Shown here piece by piece: positions 53,494-60,760 of a stretch of DNA of 64,000 nt. How positions within the stretch are numbered: the first letter of the stretch is position 1; each line of letters begins with the position of its first letter. The notes under the pieces were generated by a model that did no database searches, was not told the DNA's origin, and worked only from the letters and a program-made list of their open reading frames with translations. A program made the translations under genes and the position numbers. The stretch spans positions 248,001 to 312,000 of the forward strand of contig NZ_SETE01000001.1 of the NCBI RefSeq assembly GCF_004152935.1, read 5' to 3'. This stretch comes from Brumimicrobium glaciale (lineage in GTDB: Bacteria > Bacteroidota > Bacteroidia > Flavobacteriales_D > Crocinitomicaceae).

Positions 53494-54479
53494 AATGAGA
53501 TTAATGTTTTAAATGTGCGTAGTGCAGCTTTGCTTTTTAAAGCTTCTTCTGCGATTTTTAATGAAATTGATAAGTCTTGACCTTGATGATAACATTGAAT
53601 AGCCATTGCTGCGTTTGCGGTTACCACTGCGTTTTGAGCTGCTGTGCCATTCCCTTCAAGGATTTGCATAAATAATTGAGCGGATGCTTGAATGTCTTTT
53701 CCTCCTTTCAATTCTTCCGGTGTAATCTTGTTTTCGTAGATCTCTTTTGGATTAATCATGATTTCTTTATCCGGACTAATAATTTTCGCTGGTCCAGTTA
53801 AACTGATTTCGTCATAACCATCTAAAGAATGAACGATGCGGTATTCTATATTTTCTTGCTCATAAATATATTTATAGTAGCGTTGAAGTTGTAAAGAAAA
53901 CACGCCCACCAATTGCTTTTTTGGAAAGGAAGGATTTACCATAGGTCCAAGCATATTAAAGAAAGTTGGAACACCAATGTTCTTGCGAATGGGAGCAACT
54001 TCTTTCATTGCAGGATGAAACAGCGGCGCATGCAGAAAACAAATTCCGCTTTTATCGATTTGCTTTTTGAGTAAATCAGGATTAGCGGTGAATTCATAGC
54101 CTAAATATTCCATCACATTGGAAGATCCACAGGTTGAGCTCACACCATAATTCCCATGTTTTGCGACTTTGTATCCAGCGCCAGCCACTACAAAAGAAGC
54201 CAAGGTGCTTACGTTGAAAGTGTCTTTTCCATCACCACCCGTTCCACATAAATCGACAGCATCAAATTCATCCAAATCAATAGCAATACATCTTTCCTGT
54301 AAACAATTTCGGAATCCTTTTAATTCATCTACAGTGATGTTTCTCATCTTGAAAACGGTCAAGAATGCACTGATTTCATAAGGATTGTATTTCTCTTCAG
54401 AAATTTCACCCAGCACTTTTTTGGCTTCGCTTTCTGTGAGGTATTGCTGTTTGAATAGTTTTTCTAATATTTTTTTCAT
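53490..54479 (-). CDS. trpD: Anthranilate phosphoribosyltransferase
   Basis: The 329-residue enzyme transfers the phosphoribosyl group to anthranilate. The PRPP-binding segment DLCGTGGDGKDTFNVSTLAS, KHGNYGVSSTCGS and NMLGPMVNP are present. It is separate from trpG, as in most Bacteroidetes. Four-base overlaps join it to trpG and trpC. Confidence 0.95.
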   Translation of the reverse strand: MKKILEKLFKQQYLTESEAKKVLGEISEEKYNPYEISAFLTVFKMRNITVDELKGFRNCLQERCIAIDLDEFDAVDLCGTGGDGKDTFNVSTLASFVVAGAGYKVAKHGNYGVSSTCGSSNVMEYLGYEFTANPDLLKKQIDKSGICFLHAPLFHPAMKEVAPIRKNIGVPTFFNMLGPMVNPSFPKKQLVGVFSLQLQRYYKYIYEQENIEYRIVHSLDGYDEISLTGPAKIISPDKEIMINPKEIYENKITPEELKGGKDIQASAQLFMQILEGNGTAAQNAVVTANAAMAIQCYHQGQDLSISLKIAEEALKSKAALRTFKTLISL

Positions 54480-55057
54480 GATGCTTCTTCTTTACAGATG
54501 TTTAGAAAATTACGAATGATTACATCTCCATCTGGAGTCAGTATACTCTCAGGATGAAACTGTATTCCATAAAGTTTTTGTTTGATGTTTTGGATCGCCA
54601 TGATGCTGTTGTCTTTTGTTTTAGCAGTGATTTCAAAATCTCCTCCTTGGGTTTCATCAATATCCCACGAGTGGTATCGACCTGCTTGAAATGTTAATGG
54701 AAGTCCTTCGAACAATGATAAATTCGCGTTGATTAATTTAACTTCTGACTGAACACCATGATAGACTTCTGAAAGCATGCGGAGTTTCCCTCCTAAATAT
54801 TCTGCTATCGCTTGATGTCCTAAGCATATCCCTAAAATTGGAACCTTACCAGCACAAGTACTTATAATTTGCATAAGGTTTCCTGCATTTTCCGGTATTC
54901 CAGGTCCTGGCGATAGAACAATCACATCATAATTTAAACATGCTTCAGGTGTAATTTTATCGTTTCTGTAGACCTCAACATTGTTTGATTCTTGACGAAG
55001 AATATAAACGAGGTTATACGTGAAACTATCGTAGTTGTCGATGACTAATATTTTCAT
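54476..55057 (-). CDS. trpG: Anthranilate synthase component II (glutamine amidotransferase)
   Basis: The 193-residue class I amidotransferase has the triad Cys in VPILGICLGHQAIAEYLGG and His-Glu in IQFHPESILTPDG, plus LSPGPGIPENAGN. It supplies ammonia to TrpE. A PabA role with a PabB partner is possible, but it overlaps trpE by four bases. Confidence 0.94.
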   Translation of the reverse strand: MKILVIDNYDSFTYNLVYILRQESNNVEVYRNDKITPEACLNYDVIVLSPGPGIPENAGNLMQIISTCAGKVPILGICLGHQAIAEYLGGKLRMLSEVYHGVQSEVKLINANLSLFEGLPLTFQAGRYHSWDIDETQGGDFEITAKTKDNSIMAIQNIKQKLYGIQFHPESILTPDGDVIIRNFLNICKEEAS

Positions 55058-56466
55058 AATTCATTTGCTTTTTGAATCGCTTTTCTGATTGCTGTAATTT
55101 TATTATTGACCTCTTGGAGTTCTCCTTCCGGTGTGCTGTCTGAAACTATTCCTGCGCCAGCTTGGTAAACTAATGTGTTGTTTTTGCTCAATACCGAACG
55201 AATGATGATTGCATGATTAATGCTTCCATCAAATCCAAAGAAACCGATTGCTCCACCATAAAAGTTACGTGTCGTTTTCTCATACTTGTCGATGAGTTTT
55301 AAAGCTTTGTATTTTGGTGCTCCAGATAATGTCCCCGCAGGAAAAGTATCCCCGTAAACTTGTAAGCCCTTTACATCTTTTTGCAATTTTCCTTTCACCT
55401 TGCTCACCATGTGAATAACATGAGAGAAAAATTGAATTTCAGCATAACTTTCAATGGTAACCTTATCTGAATTCTTACTCAAATCATTTCTTGCTAAATC
55501 CACCAACATAACGTGCTCAGACATTTCTTTTGGATTCTCCTTTAATTCTTCAGCACGTTTTCTGTCTTCTTCTTGCGAATCTCCGCGTAAAACTGTTCCA
55601 GCAATAGGGTTAATTGAAGCTTCACCATTGTGCACTTGCAATTGTGATTCTGGCGATGCTCCAAAAATTTTAAAGTCTCCATAATCAAAATAGAAGAGGT
55701 AAGGAGAAGGATTTATACTTCTTAAACAACGGTACAAATTAAAGTCATCTCCTTTAAATTTTTGTTGGAACTCACGAGAAAGTACCAATTGAAAAGTATC
55801 ACCAATTTTACAATGGTGAATCCCTTGTTTCACCATTTCCATATATTCTTCCTCTGAAACGTTTGAAGTTTCTTTATTTACGGTGGAAAAAGAGAAATTC
55901 GGTAAATTATTGGTGTTGATGATTTGAATGATGGATTCAATATTATCTTCAAAATCAGTTCCTTTATTTACCTCGTTGTGGGTGATGTAAATTTCATTTT
56001 TGAAATGGTCGAAAATCAATACATATTTAAACAATTGATATTTTAAATCTGGATTGTCTTTGAGTTCACTTCTCTCTAAATTCATTTCAATATCCTCCAT
56101 GTATTGGACAGCTTCAAAAGAAGAGTACCCCCACAATCCTTGAATGTTAAATGGAAGATTTGTTGTACTGTGTTCGAATTGCGATATGAATTCTTGAAAA
56201 GCTATAAAAACCTGACTTGATTTTTCTACTTTTATTTTTACCTCTTCTTGATCAGGGAAATTGTATTTATATTTATTTCCACGGGCTTCAAAGTTAGCGA
56301 CAGGCTCCAAACAAATAAAACTTTTGCTGTCTGTGCGGTCATGATAGTCTGCGCTTTCCAGTAGTAAAGCACTCGGGAATTGATCCCGCAGCTTATTGTA
56401 AATGTTGACTGGAGTATAAAGGTCTGCCAGTTTCTTCTGGTACTTGGTGTGAATTTTATATTTCAT
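55054..56466 (-). CDS. trpE: Anthranilate synthase component I
   Basis: The 470-residue enzyme makes anthranilate from chorismate. The LLESADYHDR segment near residue 35 contains the LLES tryptophan-inhibition motif of TrpE, which PabB lacks functionally. The catalytic half has NPSPYLFYFDY, NPIAGTVLRGDSQEED, DLARNDLSK and GTLSGAPKYKA. It is the first enzyme gene of the operon, about 20 bases after the second attenuator terminator. Confidence 0.95.
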   Translation of the reverse strand: MKYKIHTKYQKKLADLYTPVNIYNKLRDQFPSALLLESADYHDRTDSKSFICLEPVANFEARGNKYKYNFPDQEEVKIKVEKSSQVFIAFQEFISQFEHSTTNLPFNIQGLWGYSSFEAVQYMEDIEMNLERSELKDNPDLKYQLFKYVLIFDHFKNEIYITHNEVNKGTDFEDNIESIIQIINTNNLPNFSFSTVNKETSNVSEEEYMEMVKQGIHHCKIGDTFQLVLSREFQQKFKGDDFNLYRCLRSINPSPYLFYFDYGDFKIFGASPESQLQVHNGEASINPIAGTVLRGDSQEEDRKRAEELKENPKEMSEHVMLVDLARNDLSKNSDKVTIESYAEIQFFSHVIHMVSKVKGKLQKDVKGLQVYGDTFPAGTLSGAPKYKALKLIDKYEKTTRNFYGGAIGFFGFDGSINHAIIIRSVLSKNNTLVYQAGAGIVSDSTPEGELQEVNNKITAIRKAIQKANEL

Positions 56467-56485
56467 TATTTAAATTTTTGAGCAT

Positions 56486-56510
56486 AAAAAAAGCCTGCAA
56501 GAAGCAGGCT
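56486..56510 (-). terminator. trp attenuator terminator 2 (proximal to trpE)
   Basis: On the minus strand AGCCTGC-TTCTT-GCAGGCT is followed by seven T. The CTTCTT of its loop and 5' arm can pair with AAGAAGGC just after leader peptide 2, giving an antiterminator that competes with this stem. Confidence 0.85.
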
Positions 56511-56543
56511 TTTATAAATATGGGTATATTCAATAGCGCCTTC

Positions 56544-56600
56544 TTAGATCCTAAAATCATTAAAGTTCCACCACCAATTTTTGTTTGTTATTAAAATCAT
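56544..56600 (-). CDS. trpL: trp leader peptide 2 (WWW)
   Basis: An 18-residue reading frame, MILITNKNWWWNFNDFRI, lies about 30 bases before attenuator terminator 2. Three consecutive Trp codons sit in its middle, so a ribosome short of Trp-tRNA would stall there and free the antiterminator. This is the classic arrangement for trp attenuation. It is the second of two such units. Confidence 0.88.
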   Translation of the reverse strand: MILITNKNWWWNFNDFRI

Positions 56601-56617
56601 TATGTTGTTTTTATTGC

Positions 56618-56646
56618 AAAAAAAAAGACCTGCTAGAAGCAGATCT
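56618..56646 (-). terminator. trp attenuator terminator 1 (distal)
   Basis: On the minus strand AGATCTGC-TTCTA-GCAGGTCT (one G-U pair) is followed by nine T. AGAAGC after leader peptide 1 can pair with GCTTCT in its 5' arm as an antiterminator. Confidence 0.85.
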
Positions 56647-56673
56647 TTTTAAATATCGTTATACAGCGCTTCT

Positions 56674-56727
56674 CTAGATAGTATTATCCATTAGCCACCA
56701 AATGTTGTTTTCAATTTTGTTAATCAT
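56674..56727 (-). CDS. trp leader peptide 1 (WW)
   Basis: A 17-residue frame, MINKIENNIWWLMDNTI, with two consecutive Trp codons lies before attenuator terminator 1. A TATATTTG -7 element ends 5 bases before its ATG, so the mRNA should start at or next to this codon and the peptide would be made from a leaderless message. Confidence 0.82.
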   Translation of the reverse strand: MINKIENNIWWLMDNTI

Positions 56728-56731
56728 ACCG

Positions 56732-56739
56732 CAAATATA
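56732..56739 (-). promoter_or_regulatory. -7 element of the trp operon
   Basis: TATATTTG on the minus strand fits TAnnTTTG and lies 4 bases before the ATG of leader peptide 1. Confidence 0.65.
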
Positions 56740-56887
56740 GAATAAGTTTTTTAAAGATTATTCGAAAATCTAAATTTACCCGAATTTGCTTCGGTTTGTA
56801 TCTCATGTTTTACTAATCATAATTCCTCTTCCTGTGTGAGTTAAGAAATAAAATATTGAAACTTATTGTTTAATTGAATTTTTAGAA

Positions 56888-56913
56888 TACCTTTGTGAGT
56901 GATCATTCACAAA
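56888..56913 (+). promoter_or_regulatory. tetR promoter with overlapping palindromic operator
   Basis: The -7 element TACCTTTG (56888-56895) overlaps a 22-base palindrome (56892-56913, arms TTTGTGA and TCACAAA, one mismatched pair in the core GTGATCAT). The ATG follows 4 bases later. This is the likely binding site for the TetR protein. The trp promoter diverges 150 bases away. Confidence 0.75.
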
Positions 56914-56917
56914 CAAG

Positions 56918-57502
56918 ATGGATATAACAGAAAGACAACAAGAAATAATTACAGCTGCAGGAAAGATTCTTACGGCTTCAGGGATTCATGGTTTAACCAT
57001 CAAAAACCTGGCAAAGGAAATGAAATTTTCTGAAAGCGCAGTTTACAGGCATTTTGCGAGTAAGGAGGAAATCATTATTGGAATGTTAACTTATTTAGCC
57101 GACAATATGGATGGACGTTTTAAAAGTTCCCTTTCAACGGATGGTTCAATTGAAGATCGATTCAGAGCTTTATTCGAAAGTCAGTTCAACTTTTTTAATC
57201 AAAACCCTCATTTTGCAGTTGCTGTTTTTTCTGATGGACTTTTAGAAGGAAGTAAAAATGTTAATCAAGCGATTAATAAAATAATGCAAGTGAAAATGAA
57301 ATACTTAATGCCTGTTGTTTTACAAGGGCAGAAGGAAGGAGTTTTTACAAATGCAATTACTACAGAGGATTTAATGCACGTAATTATGGGTTCTTTGCGT
57401 TTATTAATGTATAAATGGCGAACGGCTAATTTTGAATTTGATATATTGCACTACGGTAAAAACATGATTGAAACGAATTTAATTTTAATAAAAAGCAAAT
57501 AA
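56918..57502 (+). CDS. TetR/AcrR-family repressor of the efflux operon
   Basis: The 194-residue protein has an N-terminal TetR HTH (about 1-60; IITAAGKILTASGIHGLTIK, SESAVYRHFASKEEI) and a helical ligand-binding domain. It is the first gene of the RND efflux operon, 8 bases before the lipoprotein gene, and a near-perfect palindrome overlaps its promoter, so it is probably an autorepressor that also controls the pump genes. The inducer is unknown. Confidence 0.88.
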   Translation: MDITERQQEIITAAGKILTASGIHGLTIKNLAKEMKFSESAVYRHFASKEEIIIGMLTYLADNMDGRFKSSLSTDGSIEDRFRALFESQFNFFNQNPHFAVAVFSDGLLEGSKNVNQAINKIMQVKMKYLMPVVLQGQKEGVFTNAITTEDLMHVIMGSLRLLMYKWRTANFEFDILHYGKNMIETNLILIKSK

Positions 57503-57510
57503 CAGAAAAT

Positions 57511-57990
57511 ATGAAACACGTAATTCTAACATTAGGAATTTTTGGTTTGGCATTTTTAACGAGTTGTGATAATACAACTGAAGCAGAACCACAAGAAACA
57601 GTTGAACAAGAGCATCCAGCTGGAGAAGAACACCCATCAGCTGAGGCTAGTCATGATCATGGCGAAATCGCATTAAATAATGGTGAGAAATGGAAGGTTA
57701 ACGAAGAGATGAAGCCTTTTGTAATGAAAGGTCAAGAGCTTGTTACAACTTATCTTGATTCTGGAGACGAAGATTTTAAGAGTTTAGCAGAAAATGTTGC
57801 CGCGCAAAATAAACAATTGATTTCTAGCTGCACAATGGACGGAACAAGTCATGATGAACTGCACAAGTGGTTACATCCGCACCTAGAATTAACAAAAGAA
57901 TTGCAGAATACAGAGACTATGGATCAGGCGAATCATAATGTTAAATCACTTATGGAATCGTATAATGAGTACCATAAGTATTTTAATTAG
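57511..57990 (+). CDS. His/Glu-rich lipoprotein of the efflux operon
   Basis: The 159-residue product has lipobox LTSC (Cys19), a linker rich in His and Glu (EHPAGEEHPSAEASHDHGE) and a helical domain with several more His (DELHKWLHPHLELTKEL, NEYHKYF). It resembles a metal-binding or four-helix periplasmic protein, but I do not recognise a named family. Its position between tetR and the TolC-like gene suggests a part in efflux or sensing. A cation role is inference. Confidence 0.65.
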   Translation: MKHVILTLGIFGLAFLTSCDNTTEAEPQETVEQEHPAGEEHPSAEASHDHGEIALNNGEKWKVNEEMKPFVMKGQELVTTYLDSGDEDFKSLAENVAAQNKQLISSCTMDGTSHDELHKWLHPHLELTKELQNTETMDQANHNVKSLMESYNEYHKYFN

Positions 57991-58089
57991 GTCATTAATT
58001 AAAATATTACCAAAATATAAAACCTTGTTCGAGAGCATTTTAAGTAGTGCATCGAATAAGGTCTTGCTTAAATAAAAAATTTAAATAAA

Positions 58090-59415
58090 ATGTTAGTAAG
58101 CGCTCACAAACAAATGGTTTTAGGATTGCTTTTTATAGTATCTTTTTTCCAAATAGCTCATGCACAAACTTGGAACTTACAGCAATGTATTGACTCGGCA
58201 GAAGTGCACAATAAACGATTGCGAATAAATTCTTTGGAAATGGAATCGAGTCTGCAGCAGGAAAGGGTTGTAGAAGGTTATAGAAATCCTAAATTGCATC
58301 TCAATGCAGATTATAAGTATTTCACTGATTTGCCTTATCAGTTAATGCCAATGAGCGTTTTTGGCGGACCTGAAGGTCAGTTTAAAGAAGCGCAATTTGG
58401 TGTTCCACATCATTTGAATGCCGATTTAACTTTAGCTATTCCTATTTATAATCCAGAATTATATGGAAATATAAAAACTACAAGAGCAGCGACTGAACTA
58501 ACAAGAATCCAAAATTTAAAATCGAAAGAAGAAGTCTTTTTTGAAGTTTCTACAGTCTATTATAATGCGCAGATCTTAGCACAAAGTTTAAGTTTTATTG
58601 ATTCAAATATCATCAATGCAAAACAACTACTAAAGAATGTTGAGTTACTTCAATCACAAGATTTGCTAGTAGGAACGGATGTAAATAGAGCACATTTAAA
58701 ATTACTTCAACTCGAAAAAGAACGAGAATCTGCTGCAGTAAAATATGATAATGTGATGAACATCCTTAAGTTTTTAATGGGCAAACCATTGGCTGAAAAC
58801 ATTGAAATTGAAAAAGGAATTGATTTTGAAAAGATAGAAAATTATGAAACTGAATCTTCACTTTCTGTGCAATTGGCGGAAGCTAGGAATCAGTTACTCC
58901 AAACACAAATCAATACACTTCAAAAAACAAGGTATTTACCTTCTTTAAATGCATTTGCAACTTATGGAATAACAGGTTATGGTTATGACCGAGAGCCTAA
59001 TCAATTCTTGAATTTTTATCCAAAAGGTTTAGCAGGAATTCAATTGACAATGCCACTTTTTAATGGAATGGTAACCAAGAGAAAGGTAATCAGTAAGCAA
59101 TTGGAAATAGATGCAAGTTCACTTCAACTTGAATTGATTCAGGATCAAACAAATCTCAATATTGAAAATGCATTAAAAGAGAAAGACAATGCAAACCGAA
59201 CAATGGAGCTTGTGGAAGAGCAATTAAAACTGGCTGAACTAATCTATGATCAAACCATTTTGCAACATGAAGAAGGAATTGTGTCTTTAACTGATGTAAT
59301 CATGGCAGAAACTGAAGTGAATAAAGCTCAAATGGAATATTTAGCCACGATTATAGAATACCTAAAAGCAGATTTGAAATTGAAGAAGGAATCAGGAAAC
59401 CTACTCAAAAATTAA
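58090..59415 (+). CDS. TolC-family outer-membrane efflux protein
   Basis: The 441-residue product has a signal peptide (LGLLFIVSFFQIAHAQ) and two halves of long helices and strands (WNLQQCIDSAEVHNKRLRIN, HKAQMEYLATI-type repeats) typical of the OEP fold, which forms the outer-membrane channel. The start may be the ATG at 58090 or at 58114, nearer the signal. It precedes the adaptor gene by 18 bases. Confidence 0.88.
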   Translation: MLVSAHKQMVLGLLFIVSFFQIAHAQTWNLQQCIDSAEVHNKRLRINSLEMESSLQQERVVEGYRNPKLHLNADYKYFTDLPYQLMPMSVFGGPEGQFKEAQFGVPHHLNADLTLAIPIYNPELYGNIKTTRAATELTRIQNLKSKEEVFFEVSTVYYNAQILAQSLSFIDSNIINAKQLLKNVELLQSQDLLVGTDVNRAHLKLLQLEKERESAAVKYDNVMNILKFLMGKPLAENIEIEKGIDFEKIENYETESSLSVQLAEARNQLLQTQINTLQKTRYLPSLNAFATYGITGYGYDREPNQFLNFYPKGLAGIQLTMPLFNGMVTKRKVISKQLEIDASSLQLELIQDQTNLNIENALKEKDNANRTMELVEEQLKLAELIYDQTILQHEEGIVSLTDVIMAETEVNKAQMEYLATIIEYLKADLKLKKESGNLLKN

Positions 59416-59433
59416 CCACAAAAGAAAGAAATT

Positions 59434-60486
59434 ATGAAAAAGATAATAACGATTGTCGTACTTGCATTACTTGTAGGGTTGACCATTTTCCAGTTAGCTA
59501 AAAATAAATCTGAAACAGAAGCAATTGTTTTTCATTACGATAAAAACAAAAGCATAAAAGTTGACGTATTAACAGCTAAGATTTCCAATTTAGATTCACG
59601 ACAAACCATTGATGGAAACTTTATGGCGAACCGTGAAGTGAAGTTGAATGCTGATATTCAAGGGAAAATAAATAAAGTAAGCGTTGATTTAGGAAGTGAA
59701 GTCAAAAAAGGTCAAATCCTTATTGAACTAGATAATTCTCTTTTGAAATTACAATTGGAAAGCGTAAAAATTCAAGTAAAAGATCTAGAAAAGGACAATG
59801 AACGCTACCGTATTTTAACAGAAGCGGATGCCATTCAAAAGGCGAAATTGGAAAAGATGCAATTGCAATTACAATCAGCAATTATTCAACAAAGAACTAT
59901 CGAAGAGCAGATCAACAAAACAACAATACGTGCACCTTTTGACGGAACAATTACCCAAAAGTTTGTAGAAATTGGTGCATTTGCTGCGCCAGGAGTTCCA
60001 TTACTTCAATTAAGTCAAATGAATGTTTTACGATTTACAGCTTTCGTTGCAGAAGGAGAAATCAATCAGTTTGCTTTAAATGAAACAGTGCTTTTAAAAG
60101 CTGATCAATATTCACAAGTTGACTTCTCAGGAAAAGTTGTTGCGCTAGGAGGAAAAGCAAATCCAGCTGCTAGATACCAAGTGGAAATCGAAGTTCAGAA
60201 CAGCAAGACAACTCCATTACGTGCAGGAATGTTCGGTCAAGTAATTTTAGACAAGCAATCTAAACAAAGCGGAATTGTGTTACCACTTTCTGTGATTCAA
60301 GGTCAATTGGACGAAGCGAAAGTATATGTTGTTAAAGATGGAAAAGCAGTTTTAGTTCCTATTCAAATTGGTTCGAGTGAAGGGACTTCTGTACTTGTAA
60401 AAGAAGGAATATCTGCAGGAGACAAAATTATCAGCAAAGGATATGTGAATCTGTTTGATGGAGCTACGGTAACAATGAAAAACTAA
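59434..60486 (+). CDS. RND efflux periplasmic adaptor (HlyD/MFP family)
   Basis: The 350-residue adaptor has an N-terminal anchor (IITIVVLALLVGLTIF), a biotinyl-lipoyl half (LNADIQGKINKVSVDLGSEV), a helical hairpin (KIQVKDLEKDNERYRILTEA), the second lipoyl half (TTIRAPFDGTITQKFVEIGA) and beta-barrel and membrane-proximal domains. It links the RND pump to the TolC-like channel. A 274-base repeat-filled gap follows before the permease gene. Confidence 0.93.
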   Translation: MKKIITIVVLALLVGLTIFQLAKNKSETEAIVFHYDKNKSIKVDVLTAKISNLDSRQTIDGNFMANREVKLNADIQGKINKVSVDLGSEVKKGQILIELDNSLLKLQLESVKIQVKDLEKDNERYRILTEADAIQKAKLEKMQLQLQSAIIQQRTIEEQINKTTIRAPFDGTITQKFVEIGAFAAPGVPLLQLSQMNVLRFTAFVAEGEINQFALNETVLLKADQYSQVDFSGKVVALGGKANPAARYQVEIEVQNSKTTPLRAGMFGQVILDKQSKQSGIVLPLSVIQGQLDEAKVYVVKDGKAVLVPIQIGSSEGTSVLVKEGISAGDKIISKGYVNLFDGATVTMKN

Positions 60487-60745
60487 CAATGAAAAATGAA
60501 AAATAAAGAGCTGACTCTTATCGATTTAGCTTTGGTTTTCATTTTTAAAGAATAAACTTGAAAGACAATATAATGTTTAAAAAGAGCTTCGCATTTGTTT
60601 TTAGAGCAGGGAAGTTTTAATAAGGAATGAAAAATAAAGAGTTGACCTTTAATTTATACTCTCAATTTTAAGAAAAACGGAATTACATGAAAGAGAATAT
60701 AGTATTAAAAAGATGTCTATCAATTTTTCACTTTTCACTTTTAAT
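60487..60745. repeat. Two degenerate direct repeats between adaptor and permease genes
   Basis: The words AATGAAAAATAAAGAG[CT]TGAC and, about 85 bases later in each copy, GAAAGA[CG]AATATA occur twice (about 60487-60590 and 60628-60700). The block starts with the same ATGAAAA word as the tandem repeat at 38.4 kb. No terminator hairpin is evident, so the operon may read through. Confidence 0.6.
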
Positions 60746-60760
60746 TTTTAATTAGAAAAA

